Assembly (NCBI GenBank): GCA_029936705.1
Contig: JAPYSD010000007.1
Coordinates: 1-21,625 of the forward strand
Direction: 5' to 3'
DNA length: 21,625 bases
DNA from: Croceicoccus sp.
GTDB taxonomy: Bacteria > Pseudomonadota > Alphaproteobacteria > Sphingomonadales > Sphingomonadaceae
The position numbers and the translations under genes were made by a program. Under the pieces are notes generated by a model. That model searched no databases and was not told the origin of the DNA. It saw only the letters and a program-made list of their open reading frames with translations. Shown piece by piece: positions 7,590 through 14,925 of this stretch; within the stretch, counting starts at the first letter, position 1, and each line of letters begins with the position of its first letter.

Positions 7590-10157
7590 CTATGCTTCGT
7601 CGGCGGGCTGTCCTGCCAGCCAGGCTTCCATGATCGTGCTGCCGCGGTTCACCACCGGCCGGCGGACCAGTTCGGAATGTGTGACTTCCAGCCGCCGGAC
7701 CGTGATATCGGGGCCGGTCAGCACGCCGCTCCAGCCCGAAAGGCGGTCGGGATTGTTGAGGAGGTCGGTGGGATGCATCTTCTCGGCCGCGAGCAGCAGG
7801 GTGGAAGCGGTTCGCCTGGTGTAGCGCAGGGTGGTCGCCGCACGTACGAGGCTGCCGACGAAGCGGGGGTTCTCGCTCGTGATGAATTCGGGGATGTATT
7901 TCGGGCGGAAGCGGCCCAGCGTCTTGGGAAACCAGAAGCAGAGCGAGCGCGCCAGCCTGCGCGCAGCATGGTCCAGCCCGTGGGTGCGGAATGCCTGCCA
8001 CAGCTCGTCGCGCATCCAGGCGGTCCATTGGGTCGGCGAGGCGCTGCAATGCGCGATCTGCGCGTCGACGATGACCAGCCGCGTATCGCGGCCGCGCCGC
8101 TCAAGCTCGCGCGCAAGCGCGTAGGCCATGACGCCGCCAAAGGAATAGCCGAGCAAGGTCACCGGTCCTTCGGGCTGCTCGCTTTCTATCAGCGGGACCA
8201 GCACGTCCACCAGCGTCTCGATCCGTGGTGCCCGGATCATGGCCTCCGCCTGCGGCAGGGCGTGCAGCATGATCAGGTGGCGATGGGCCAGCAGGGGCTT
8301 CAGGCTGTCATAGTCCGTGTCGGTACCGCGAATGCCGGGGGCCACGAAGATCGGCTCGCCATCGGGATTGCCCTCGCGCGTCAGCAGCACGTCGCGGTGC
8401 CGTTCATGGCTGAGCGCGGTCGCCAGCGCGGCAGGGGTCGAGTGATGGGTCAGCAGATTGACCGGAATGGGCCGGTCGAGGATTTCTTCCAGTGTCAGCG
8501 CGATGTCGACGCACATCAGCGAATCGCCGCCGACCGCGAAGAAATCCTCGTCACTTGCGAACGGACCGCGAGACAGGGCTTCACCGAACAGGCGCGCGAT
8601 CGTGTCTGCCACCTTTGCGTCGCCATCCGGCGCGGCGGGGTTTGCAGAGGCCGCATCCTGCACCACGACATCGTGGCCCAGCTGCGAACCCAGGCGTTTC
8701 AGCGCGGCCCGGTCGATCTTGCCGTTCGGCAGGCGCGGGATGGCATCGACCCACACGATCCGGTGCGGCAGCATGCTGGCCGGCAGGCGCTGGCGCAAGG
8801 CGGTCAACACGCCCGCGTCGTCGGCCGCGCCATCCCCGACCGAGGCGAAAGCGATCAGCCGAAGATCGCCGTCCTCGACCGGCTGGATGACGCTGCCCGC
8901 ATCCGCGATACCCTCCATCGCCGCCATGGCGTCGTCGATCTCGGCCAATTCAACGCGGTGGCCGCGCAGTTTGACCTGGTCGTCGATCCGGCCCAGGAAT
9001 TCGAGCCGACCCGCCGGGCCGATGCGGCCGAGATCGCCGGTGCGATAGACGCGCGAAGCGCTGAACCGGTCGAAAACGAAACGCGCGTCCGTCATCGCCC
9101 GGTCGCCGACATAGCCATGGGCGAGGACCGGTCCGCCGATGCAGATCTCGCCGGTCTCTCCGCTGCCGACCGGCTCACCCGTTTCCATGTCTCGGATGTG
9201 AAGCCGCGCGCCCGCGACGGGCACGCCAAGGTCCGGCAGCTCGGCCGATCCGCGATGAATGGCCGCGATGGTGGTGCAGATCGATGCCTCGGTCGGGCCG
9301 TAGTGGTTGTAGATCCGCTCCGCCCGGCAGGCGGCGAAGATCTCGTCCGCGATGTCGCGGGTCAGCACTTCGCCGCCGCTGTTGATCGCCCTGACCGTAT
9401 CGGGAATGGCATCGGCGCGGGCCAGTTGCCGCAGCGCGGTGGGCACGCCCTGCAGCAGGGTCGGGTGCTCGTCCGCGGTGAACGGTTCCAGCGCGTCATC
9501 CTTCAGCACGATCGCCCCGCCACAGGCGAGCGGTGCGAATATCTCGAACACCGAGGGATCGAAGGAGATCGACGTGACCGCCGCCACGCGGTCGAGTTCG
9601 CCGTCCCGGAAATGGCGGATCGAACCGGCGATGTAGAAGCTGGCATTATGGCCCAGCAGCACGCCCTTGGGCTTGCCGGTCGAACCGGAGGTGTAGAAAA
9701 TGTAGGCAGGATCGTCGGGGCGGGTGGGCACCGGCGGCGCTTCCTCGCGCTCGTCGATCGTGGATGGATCGACAAGGACGCCTTCGAAGCCTTGCGGAGC
9801 GAAGGACGGATCGGAAGTAATCAGGCTCCGCGAGCCACTGTCCTTCAGCATGAAGGCGGTGCGGTCTTCGGGCTGGGCAATGTCGATCGGAACATAGACG
9901 CTGCCGGCCTTCATCGCCCCGATCATCGCCGCGACCAGGTCGATGGAACGCGGCATGGCGATCGCGACCCGCGCGCTCTGGCCCAGTCCGGCATCGATCA
10001 GCGCATGGGCGAAACCATTCGAGCGCCGGTCGAGTTCGGCATAGCTGATCGCCTCGCCCCTGCGGATGATGGCGGTCGCATCGGGCGTGCGTTGCACCTG
10101 CGCGGCGAACATGGCGTCGAGGCGAATCGGGCTCGACCAAGGTATTGCGGGGGACAT
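7590..10157 (-). CDS. One-module NRPS-like protein: adenylation, carrier and thioesterase domains
   Basis: An 855-residue protein with the order A-T-TE. In the adenylation domain (about 10-490) I see A3 YTSGSTGKPKG (155-165), A4 with Asp200, A5 NHYGPTE (284-290), A7 YRTGDL (371-376), A8 near 389-404 and the A10 lysine 480 in NGKID. The carrier has the phosphopantetheine serine 546 in VGGDSL. The type I thioesterase (about 600-855) has GYSFGG with Ser672, and Asp698 and His827 as likely triad partners. All catalytic residues are present, so it should activate one amino or related acid, load it and release it. There is no condensation, epimerisation or reductase domain. The start is uncertain: ATG 10157 is used, but GTG 10196, four bases after the upstream stop, would add 13 residues. 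It probably forms an operon with the DUF6875-like gene. The product is unknown, and no phosphopantetheinyl transferase is in the window. Confidence 0.9.
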   Translation of the reverse strand: MSPAIPWSSPIRLDAMFAAQVQRTPDATAIIRRGEAISYAELDRRSNGFAHALIDAGLGQSARVAIAMPRSIDLVAAMIGAMKAGSVYVPIDIAQPEDRTAFMLKDSGSRSLITSDPSFAPQGFEGVLVDPSTIDEREEAPPVPTRPDDPAYIFYTSGSTGKPKGVLLGHNASFYIAGSIRHFRDGELDRVAAVTSISFDPSVFEIFAPLACGGAIVLKDDALEPFTADEHPTLLQGVPTALRQLARADAIPDTVRAINSGGEVLTRDIADEIFAACRAERIYNHYGPTEASICTTIAAIHRGSAELPDLGVPVAGARLHIRDMETGEPVGSGETGEICIGGPVLAHGYVGDRAMTDARFVFDRFSASRVYRTGDLGRIGPAGRLEFLGRIDDQVKLRGHRVELAEIDDAMAAMEGIADAGSVIQPVEDGDLRLIAFASVGDGAADDAGVLTALRQRLPASMLPHRIVWVDAIPRLPNGKIDRAALKRLGSQLGHDVVVQDAASANPAAPDGDAKVADTIARLFGEALSRGPFASDEDFFAVGGDSLMCVDIALTLEEILDRPIPVNLLTHHSTPAALATALSHERHRDVLLTREGNPDGEPIFVAPGIRGTDTDYDSLKPLLAHRHLIMLHALPQAEAMIRAPRIETLVDVLVPLIESEQPEGPVTLLGYSFGGVMAYALARELERRGRDTRLVIVDAQIAHCSASPTQWTAWMRDELWQAFRTHGLDHAARRLARSLCFWFPKTLGRFRPKYIPEFITSENPRFVGSLVRAATTLRYTRRTASTLLLAAEKMHPTDLLNNPDRLSGWSGVLTGPDITVRRLEVTHSELVRRPVVNRGSTIMEAWLAGQPADEA

Positions 10158-10200
10158 GCCGCCGTTACGTGACGTGAATTCGACTTGCGCGTTCACGCTC

Positions 10201-10866
10201 TCAACCGGCTTTTGCCCGGCGGTCCGCCAGCAGCAGTTCCCGCTCTCCATCGGTTCCGTGCCGCGCGACATAGGCGGCGCGAAAACGCTGGTCACCCAGC
10301 ATGAAGGGAGCATCCGCCAGCGCCATGAAGCGAACAGCAAGGCTGATCACGGGCGCGTTCAGCGGACGAAAATCCGGGTTGTGAATGCCGCTTTCCTCGC
10401 AGCCGGGGAAGAACTGGCCGATCATCAGGCCGGATTCGACGTAGTCAGGCTTGAGCCGTCGCTGCACCCGTTCGATCATGGCGGTGTCTTCCGGTCCTTC
10501 CAGGGCGGAAAACGTCACCACGAAGGCGCGCAGCATCGGCGGGATACCGGATCCCTGGCCCCATGCCAGAAACTCGCCCCGCACCTGGGCCATGATCTCG
10601 CCGATGCGGGTTTCCTGGCCCGATTGCGCATCGCAGTCGGCAAAGCGGATGCCGCCCGTGGCCGATCCCTGCCGCGCGAAAGGACAGATCGGACCAGAGC
10701 GGCCAAGATCGGGATGGATGCTGGTAAGGTGACGCGACACGAAGCAGGCCATCTTGCCCATGGCATCATGCGCGGGGCCGCGTTCGTCGGACTCCGCGAT
10801 TTCGCGTACGGTTCTGAACGGCGAAATAGCCGCGGGTTTGACCGGAATCCGCGAATGAATCGTCAC
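10201..10866 (-). CDS. DUF6875-like protein of unknown function, partner of the NRPS-like gene
   Basis: A soluble protein of about 221 residues with no signal peptide or membrane segment. Recognisable stretches are GPICPFA near residue 60, RVQRRLKPDYVESGLMIGQF, and HNPDFRPLNAPVISLAVRF followed by ALADAPFML. From memory these resemble the DUF6875 family, which has no known biochemical role; the family call is recall and was not checked. The start is uncertain. GTG 10866 is chosen because the protein-like composition begins there, and AAGGG lies ten bases upstream. An ATG near residue 36 is an alternative, and the open frame further upstream to 11100 looks non-coding. The stop codon is 4-43 bases from the NRPS-like start, so the two genes are very likely co-transcribed and functionally linked. 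It may modify, supply or accept the activated substrate, but this is inference. Confidence 0.62.
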   Translation of the reverse strand: MTIHSRIPVKPAAISPFRTVREIAESDERGPAHDAMGKMACFVSRHLTSIHPDLGRSGPICPFARQGSATGGIRFADCDAQSGQETRIGEIMAQVRGEFLAWGQGSGIPPMLRAFVVTFSALEGPEDTAMIERVQRRLKPDYVESGLMIGQFFPGCEESGIHNPDFRPLNAPVISLAVRFMALADAPFMLGDQRFRAAYVARHGTDGERELLLADRRAKAG

Positions 10867-11179
10867 TGCTAATCGACCCTTGGTCCTGCTGGGCGGCTTG
10901 GAGAGGTAATGGCAAACCGGTTGCCACGTGCCTGTTTCACCGCTGAACGAACCCGATGGTAATCGATCCGACGCATTTTTGCGCTTGCGCATTCGGGGTG
11001 TCCCAAAGCTAGCCAGAAAGGTGTTTCCATCGAAGGGATTAGGTAGTCGCCGACTGTGGACAAGGACGCCGTTTGGGTCCGGCCGCTCCCGGGGCGGCAA
11101 ACCGGGATCGATTCCCGTTCATGGCGCGCGCCGTGGCTGGCGGATTGAACTCGCCGCACCGACTTGTCAGAAAGTATCC
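10867..11179. other. Divergent intergenic region between the DUF6875-like and GST-family genes
   Basis: This 313-base gap must hold the promoters of both divergent units. It contains a near-perfect dyad at 10911-10925 (arms GGCAA and TTGCC, centre ACCGG) that could be an operator, and a shorter inverted pair TGCGC-TT-GCGCA at 10980-10991. I see no convincing -35/-10 pair on either strand and no RNA gene. Open frames extend through it on both strands, but their composition does not look protein-like. Confidence 0.5.
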
Positions 11180-12283
11180 ATGGAACAGATGCTGACGCTC
11201 TACGGCTTGCCGCACTCGCTCTACACCGCCAAGGCCCGCGCCTATCTGCGCAAGCAGGGCATCGCCTATGTCGAGGTGCCGCCCTCGGATCGGCGCTTTG
11301 CCGATCATGTCGTGCCGATCATCGGGCGCGGGATCGTTCCGGTCGTCGAACTGCCCGATGGCACGATCATCCAGGACACCGTGGATATCATCGACCATTT
11401 CGAGCGGACCGGGCCGGTGAAATGGTCGGCCTATCCCGCTGATCCGGTCATCCGGTCGCTTGCGCATCTGTTCGAACTCTATGCCGTCGTGGGGCTGACC
11501 CGGCATGCGATGCATTATCGGTGGAGCTATCTGAAGGACCAGGAAAAATTCCTGACACTGGCCTTCGCGTCCGGCGGCGACGAGGCGGGGGCGCAGGCCG
11601 TGATGGGCCGCATGCAGTCCTATCTGCCGATGCTGGGCGTCAACGAGGATACGATCCCGAAGATCGAGCAGAGCTTCGAGGAATTGCTGGACGCGCTGGA
11701 TGCGCATCTCGCGCGCCATGGCTATCTGCTGGGCAGCCAGCCCTCGATCGGTGATTATGCGTTGTTCGGTCCGCTCTATGCCCACTTGGGGCGTGACCCT
11801 GTTCCCCTGGCGAAGATGCAGACGCGCGCACCCCGCGTCTTTCGTTGGACCGAGAGGATGCACGCGCCCGATCTCGACCTGGTAGAGTACGAGGATCGGG
11901 GCGGCGGTTTTGCCCGTCCGGAAGAATTGCTGGGAACGCTAGGGCCGGTGTTGAGCCAGATCGCCGAGGAGATCCTGCCCGATCTGCGCGACCGACTGGC
12001 GTTTTTGCGCGGCTACGTCGCGGAAGGAAAGGCCGAGCCCGGCACGCCGGTTACCGCTAAGCCGCACCAGCGGATCATCGGCGAGGTCGAGACGAGCTTC
12101 CGCGGCGTCCCCTATCGCGGCGGGGTGCAGCCTTACGTCTTCTTCCTGTGGCAACGCCTGATCGCTGCCGCCGAAACGCCCGAGGTGATCGAGGTCTTCA
12201 AAAACCATGGCCTCGATCCGCTGGTCGATTGCGAATTGCCCATTCGCGTCGAGCGGCGCGACCATGTCGAGATGTGGGGATAA
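11180..12283 (+). CDS. Glutathione S-transferase family protein with C-terminal extension
   Basis: A cytoplasmic protein of 367 residues. Residues about 4-80 form the thioredoxin-like GST N-domain (LTLYGLPHSLYTAKARAYL, then GIVPVVELPDGTIIQDTVDI with the cis-proline and the acidic/Thr-Ser-type glutathione-binding turn). Residues about 100-240 are the helical GST C-domain, containing LLGSQPSIGDYALFGPLYAHL. A further 110 or so residues follow the usual GST end (about 220 residues) and contain PHQRIIGEVETSFRG and GVQPYVFFLWQRL, which I cannot assign to a domain. Conjugating activity is plausible, but the substrate is unknown. ATG 11180 begins directly at the domain; a longer open frame upstream lacks protein character. 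It is divergent from the DUF6875-like/NRPS-like pair, which may mean shared regulation or simple adjacency. Confidence 0.85.
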   Translation: MEQMLTLYGLPHSLYTAKARAYLRKQGIAYVEVPPSDRRFADHVVPIIGRGIVPVVELPDGTIIQDTVDIIDHFERTGPVKWSAYPADPVIRSLAHLFELYAVVGLTRHAMHYRWSYLKDQEKFLTLAFASGGDEAGAQAVMGRMQSYLPMLGVNEDTIPKIEQSFEELLDALDAHLARHGYLLGSQPSIGDYALFGPLYAHLGRDPVPLAKMQTRAPRVFRWTERMHAPDLDLVEYEDRGGGFARPEELLGTLGPVLSQIAEEILPDLRDRLAFLRGYVAEGKAEPGTPVTAKPHQRIIGEVETSFRGVPYRGGVQPYVFFLWQRLIAAAETPEVIEVFKNHGLDPLVDCELPIRVERRDHVEMWG

Positions 12284-12317
12284 GGACCGGCTGCACGGCA
12301 GCAAGGCCCGCCGAAGT

Positions 12318-12339
12318 GCCCGCCGTTCGCGGCGCGGGC
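12318..12339. terminator. UUCG-capped stem-loop between GST gene and tRNA-Pro
   Basis: The inner stem CGCCG-TTCG-CGGCG (12321-12334) has a stabilising UUCG tetraloop and is extended by a bulged outer stem. It lies 35 bases after the GST stop and 32 bases after the 3' end of the opposing tRNA-Pro gene. No clear U-tract follows, so termination is suggested only by position and stability. Confidence 0.38.
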
Positions 12340-12370
12340 GGCGCATTTCGCATTGGCAGCTAAAGGAAAT

Positions 12371-12447
12371 TGGTCGGGGAGAGAGGATTCGAACCTCCGG
12401 CCCCTGCCTCCCGAAGACAGTGCTCTACCAGGCTGAGCTACTCCCCG
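12371..12447 (-). tRNA. tRNA-Pro (anticodon CGG)
   Basis: A 77-base gene that folds into a complete cloverleaf: acceptor CGGGGAG/CTCCCCG, D-arm GCTC...GAGC, anticodon stem CTGTC/GGCAG with loop TTCGGGA (anticodon CGG), T-arm GGAGG-TTCGAAT-CCTCT, discriminator A and an encoded CCA end. It reads proline CCG codons, which are frequent in this GC-rich DNA. A sigma70-like promoter lies about 40 bases upstream. Confidence 0.97.
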
Positions 12448-12488
12448 ACCGGACGCGCCCGACATGCGGGCGGTGAGGCAGAGGCGCG

Positions 12489-12517
12489 CCTATAGGCGGG
12501 ACCGGCGGGGCTGGCAA
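12489..12517 (-). promoter_or_regulatory. Sigma70-type promoter of tRNA-Pro
   Basis: On the minus strand, TTGCCA (12517-12512) and TATAGG (12494-12489) are separated by exactly 17 bases. The expected start near 12482 would give a leader of about 35 bases before the mature tRNA. The match and the spacing are both good. Confidence 0.7.
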
Positions 12518-12645
12518 GCGGGCAATTTGCAAGTTTTCGTCCACATGCTGCCGCACAGGCTTTCCACAGGGTTTTGCCGGCAAGGGCAGGGCGATCTTCT
12601 CGACCGGCTCTGTGCAAAGGCGCGCCATCGGTTATGGTCGCGGCC

Positions 12646-13608
12646 ATGGCTACCCAGGCAGACATCGCAGCTTCGCCGGCCCCTTCGGCCGCGCATTACG
12701 AGGACCAGTACCTCGCCCTCATGCGGCGGGTGTGGGAGCAGGGGAGCGAGCGGCGCGACCGGACCGGGGTGGGCACCCGCTCGCTGTTCGGCGAGACGAT
12801 GCGATTCGACCTGTCCGGCGGCGCCATGCCGCTGATCACCACGAAGCGCGTCTATTGGAAGACGGCGACCCGCGAATTGCTGTGGTTCCTGACCGGGGAC
12901 ACCAATATCCGCTCGTTGGTGCAGCAGCGGGCGGGCATCTGGACCGACTGGCCGCTTGCGAAATACCGGGCCGCGACGGGCGAGGAGATCGGCATGGACG
13001 CATTCTCTGACCGCATCGCCGCGGACGAATCGTTTGCCGCCCTGTGGGGCGAACTGGGTCCGGTCTATGGCAAGCAGTGGGTGGACTGGCCGGTATATCT
13101 GCCGGCTGGCGATGGGCTTTATAAGAAGGGCGAGGGGATCAACCAGGTCGCGGAGCTGGTGGACAGCCTGAAGAATAACCCCGGCAGCCGCCGTCACATC
13201 CTGGAAGGCTGGAACGTGGCGGAGCTGGACCAGATGGCGCTGCCGCCCTGTCACAAGACCTATCAGTTTCATGTCGCCGACGGGAAGCTGAATGGGCTGA
13301 TGTTCCAGCGTAGCTGCGACATCGCGCTGGGTTTGCCCTTCAACCTGTGGTCGGCGGCGCTGCTGCAGGTGATGCTGGCGCAGCAGGTCGGGCTGGAGCC
13401 GGGCGCGTTCACCTGGATGGGCGGCGACGTGCATCTCTATCTGAATCACGCCGAGCTGGTGGAGGAGCAGCTGACGCGCACGCCGCAAGGTTCGCCACGG
13501 CTGTCGATTCTTCGCAGACCGGATTCGATATTCGACTACCGGATCGAGGATTTCGCGGTGGAGGGCTATGCTCCGCAGGCGCATATCGCCGCGCCCGTCG
13601 CGGTGTGA
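12646..13608 (+). CDS. thyA: Thymidylate synthase (long form)
   Basis: Converts dUMP to dTMP using 5,10-methylene-tetrahydrofolate in the cytoplasm. Of the 320 residues, the catalytic Cys202 lies in LPPCHKTYQF. The N-terminal arginine motif RRDRTGVGT, the dUMP-site segment QRSCDIALGLPFN and the C-terminal APVAV are all present. E. coli ThyA has 264 residues. This protein carries an insertion of about 50 residues between WTDWPLAKY and LGPVYGKQW, like the longer Lactobacillus-type enzymes, so it is a variant and not a fusion. ATG 12646 is used; an in-frame ATG at 12634 would add four residues, and neither has a strong Shine-Dalgarno sequence. A folate-linked gene, 5-formyl-THF cyclo-ligase, lies nearby but on the opposite strand. 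No dihydrofolate reductase follows in the window. Confidence 0.96.
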   Translation: MATQADIAASPAPSAAHYEDQYLALMRRVWEQGSERRDRTGVGTRSLFGETMRFDLSGGAMPLITTKRVYWKTATRELLWFLTGDTNIRSLVQQRAGIWTDWPLAKYRAATGEEIGMDAFSDRIAADESFAALWGELGPVYGKQWVDWPVYLPAGDGLYKKGEGINQVAELVDSLKNNPGSRRHILEGWNVAELDQMALPPCHKTYQFHVADGKLNGLMFQRSCDIALGLPFNLWSAALLQVMLAQQVGLEPGAFTWMGGDVHLYLNHAELVEEQLTRTPQGSPRLSILRRPDSIFDYRIEDFAVEGYAPQAHIAAPVAV

Positions 13609-13663
13609 AACTCCGCTATCCGGCAAGTTTTTCGGCTTCGTCATTTTTCTGTTTTGAAAGCCG

Positions 13664-13692
13664 TTGACAGGGCCGAATGGCTGCCCTAGTTG
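13664..13692 (+). promoter_or_regulatory. Sigma70-type promoter of tRNA-Asp
   Basis: A consensus TTGACA (13664-13669) is followed after 17 bases by TAGTTG (13687-13692), or after 16 bases by CTAGTT. The tRNA begins 52 bases further on, which allows a short processed leader. A perfect -35 in otherwise GC-rich DNA makes this convincing. Confidence 0.75.
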
Positions 13693-13744
13693 CGCGGCTC
13701 CCAAGGGGCGCACGCCTCCACGGACTGCCCCTTACAAGGCATAC

Positions 13745-13821
<77 letters not shown>

Positions 13822-13855
13822 CCTTGGGAACCTCTCAAAGCATTGAGAACAATGG

Positions 13856-13886
13856 CTTCGGGCCGGCAGAAATGTCGGCCCGGAAG
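13856..13886. terminator. Stem-loop with GAAA tetraloop between tRNA-Asp and the DUF2842 operon
   Basis: A 10-bp stem (13859-13868 with 13873-13882) is capped by GAAA and extended by three more pairs across a bulge. It lies 35 bases after the tRNA and 30 bases before the stop codon of the converging DUF2842 gene. Short U-rich patches on both sides (TCGTTTCG on plus, CATTGTTCTC on minus) fit a bidirectional terminator. Confidence 0.55.
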
Positions 13887-13916
13887 TCGTTTCGCCTTGG
13901 TGAAATCGCCGGGCGT

Positions 13917-14138
13917 TCAGCGCCAGCGGCCGGTTTCCATCCAGATCAGGAAACGCTTCAGCGGAAGCAGCCAGATCACGCCCAGGACGAGCCATACGGG
14001 CACCTGCAGCAGCACGGGCCAGCGCGAGATCGGATCGACCAGCGTGACCGCGATGATCGCATAGATCATCAGCCCCAGCAGCAGCAGGAGAATCCCGAAC
14101 GGCTTGCGCCAGGTGGGTTGCCAGTCGTGCTTGCTCAT
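13917..14138 (-). CDS. DUF2842 family small membrane protein
   Basis: A 73-residue protein with two hydrophobic helices (about residues 13-33 and 41-59) and the pattern WRKPFGILLLLLG, then ISRWPVLLQVPVW, then LPLKRFLIWMETGRW, which I recognise as alphaproteobacterial DUF2842. It is predicted to be an inner-membrane protein of unknown function. The start codon overlaps the stop of the cyclo-ligase gene by four bases (ATGA), so the two are translationally coupled and co-transcribed. There is no evidence that the protein acts in folate metabolism; the link may be organisational only. Confidence 0.88.
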   Translation of the reverse strand: MSKHDWQPTWRKPFGILLLLLGLMIYAIIAVTLVDPISRWPVLLQVPVWLVLGVIWLLPLKRFLIWMETGRWR

Positions 14139-14737
14139 CCCGCCGTCACCAGGCCAAAAGGACCGAACATGCGCTGCGGCGTGATGACCGCGGCAAGGGG
14201 GCGGTCATGCGCCTCGACCGGAAGCGCGGGCAGTTCCTGAACATCCCAGGCAAGGCCGATGGCCAGCGTGTCCGGATGATCGGCCAGCCAGCGATCGTAA
14301 TGACCGCCTCCCTGGCCAAGCCGGGCACCACTGGCCGTGAAACCCAGCAAGGGCACGATCAGCACGTCGGGCTCAACGGTTTCGGCATCGCGCGCGGGTT
14401 GGAGCGCGCCATAGGGGCCGACTTCGAGATCGCCGTCACCCCAGGGATCCGTCCACAGCGCGAACTCCATCGGCTCGTCCCCGTCGGAAAAGCGGGGAAG
14501 GGCAAGCCTGTGACCGGCCTCGGCAAAGAAGCGTGCATAGCCGCCGGTGGGCGCCTCGCCGATGGTGGGGTGATAGAGGCCGATCGCCGCGCCTGCCGGA
14601 ATCAGCGCCGCAATGGGCGCGGGCGGGCGGCGAAAGAGCAGGCCGCGTACCGATTCGGGCAGGGTTGCGACATGATCCAGCCGCGCCTTGCGCAGGTTCT
14701 TGCGAAGATTGCGCTTGGCTTCCAATTCAAACCCCAC
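14135..14737 (-). CDS. 5-formyltetrahydrofolate cyclo-ligase
   Basis: A cytoplasmic enzyme of 200 residues that converts 5-formyl-THF to 5,10-methenyl-THF with ATP (the MTHFS/YgfA family). Seen are the N-terminal basic helix (AKRNLRKNLRKARLDH), the substrate-site segment IGLYHPTIGEAPT, and the strongly conserved VPLLGFTASGARLGQGGGHYDRWL, which holds the ATP/phosphate loop; the length is normal. The start is a GTG at 14737. An ATG two bases upstream is out of frame, and a TTG at 14725 is an alternative. The gene follows zapA and the probable 6S RNA on the same strand, the arrangement also known from E. coli (zapA-ssrS-ygfA), and overlaps the DUF2842 gene. Confidence 0.93.
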   Translation of the reverse strand: MGFELEAKRNLRKNLRKARLDHVATLPESVRGLLFRRPPAPIAALIPAGAAIGLYHPTIGEAPTGGYARFFAEAGHRLALPRFSDGDEPMEFALWTDPWGDGDLEVGPYGALQPARDAETVEPDVLIVPLLGFTASGARLGQGGGHYDRWLADHPDTLAIGLAWDVQELPALPVEAHDRPLAAVITPQRMFGPFGLVTAG

Positions 14738-14749
14738 ATCCGCGGTAAA

Positions 14750-14920
14750 AGAGTGACGGGCCCACCATGGGTCGTTTGCCGTGTGAAATCCTCTGACGCC
14801 TCAAGCATCAGGTGGGGGCCGATTGCCCCGGCCCACGAGCCGGGACAGGGTCAGCCCCCTAGGATTGTTTATAGCCTCAGGGATGTTCTGTCGGCTCGTG
14901 CCGGGCAGAACCCGTCGCCC
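14750..14920 (-). ncRNA. ssrS: Probable 6S RNA
   Basis: This 188-base gap between zapA and the cyclo-ligase gene encodes a foldable RNA on the minus strand. The ends pair (GACGGG at 14916-14911 with CCCGTC at 14760-14755). A central part pairs through AATCCT/AGGATT and CTGAC/GTCAG around a GC-rich apical hairpin (GTGGG...CCCAC), and CCCTGAGGCTATAAAC resembles the unpaired central bubble. A TTTT run ends the element. 6S RNA binds the sigma70 holoenzyme as a promoter mimic. The synteny zapA / 6S / cyclo-ligase is the strongest argument. The ends are approximate, and the 5' arm can also form its own hairpin (GTTCTG/CAGAAC), which makes the fold less certain. Confidence 0.7.
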
Positions 14921-14925
14921 CTCAT

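Noticed and set aside
7565..7600. Hairpin AACCGC/GCGGTT after the NRPS-like stop codon as a terminator
   Set aside because: The stem has six pairs only and no U-tract follows, so transcription may continue into dcp.
5192..7633. 813-aa open frame antisense to dcp
   Set aside because: dcp on the other strand has an intact zinc site, signal peptide, ribosome site and terminator.
7527..10172. 881-aa open frame antisense to the NRPS-like gene
   Set aside because: The opposite strand carries all adenylation, carrier and thioesterase motifs; this frame has none.
10961..11113. 9-base inverted pair AATCGATCC / GGATCGATT 135 bases apart
   Set aside because: It is built on the self-complementary ATCGAT core and is short enough to occur by chance.
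10867..11179. N-terminal extensions of the DUF6875-like and GST genes into their shared gap
   Set aside because: They run through each other on opposite strands, lack domain similarity and would leave no room for promoters.
12133..12476. Short open frames across tRNA-Pro on both strands
   Set aside because: Segments such as GRALSSGGRGRRFESSLPDQ and RIRTSGPCLP are familiar false proteins translated through tRNA genes.
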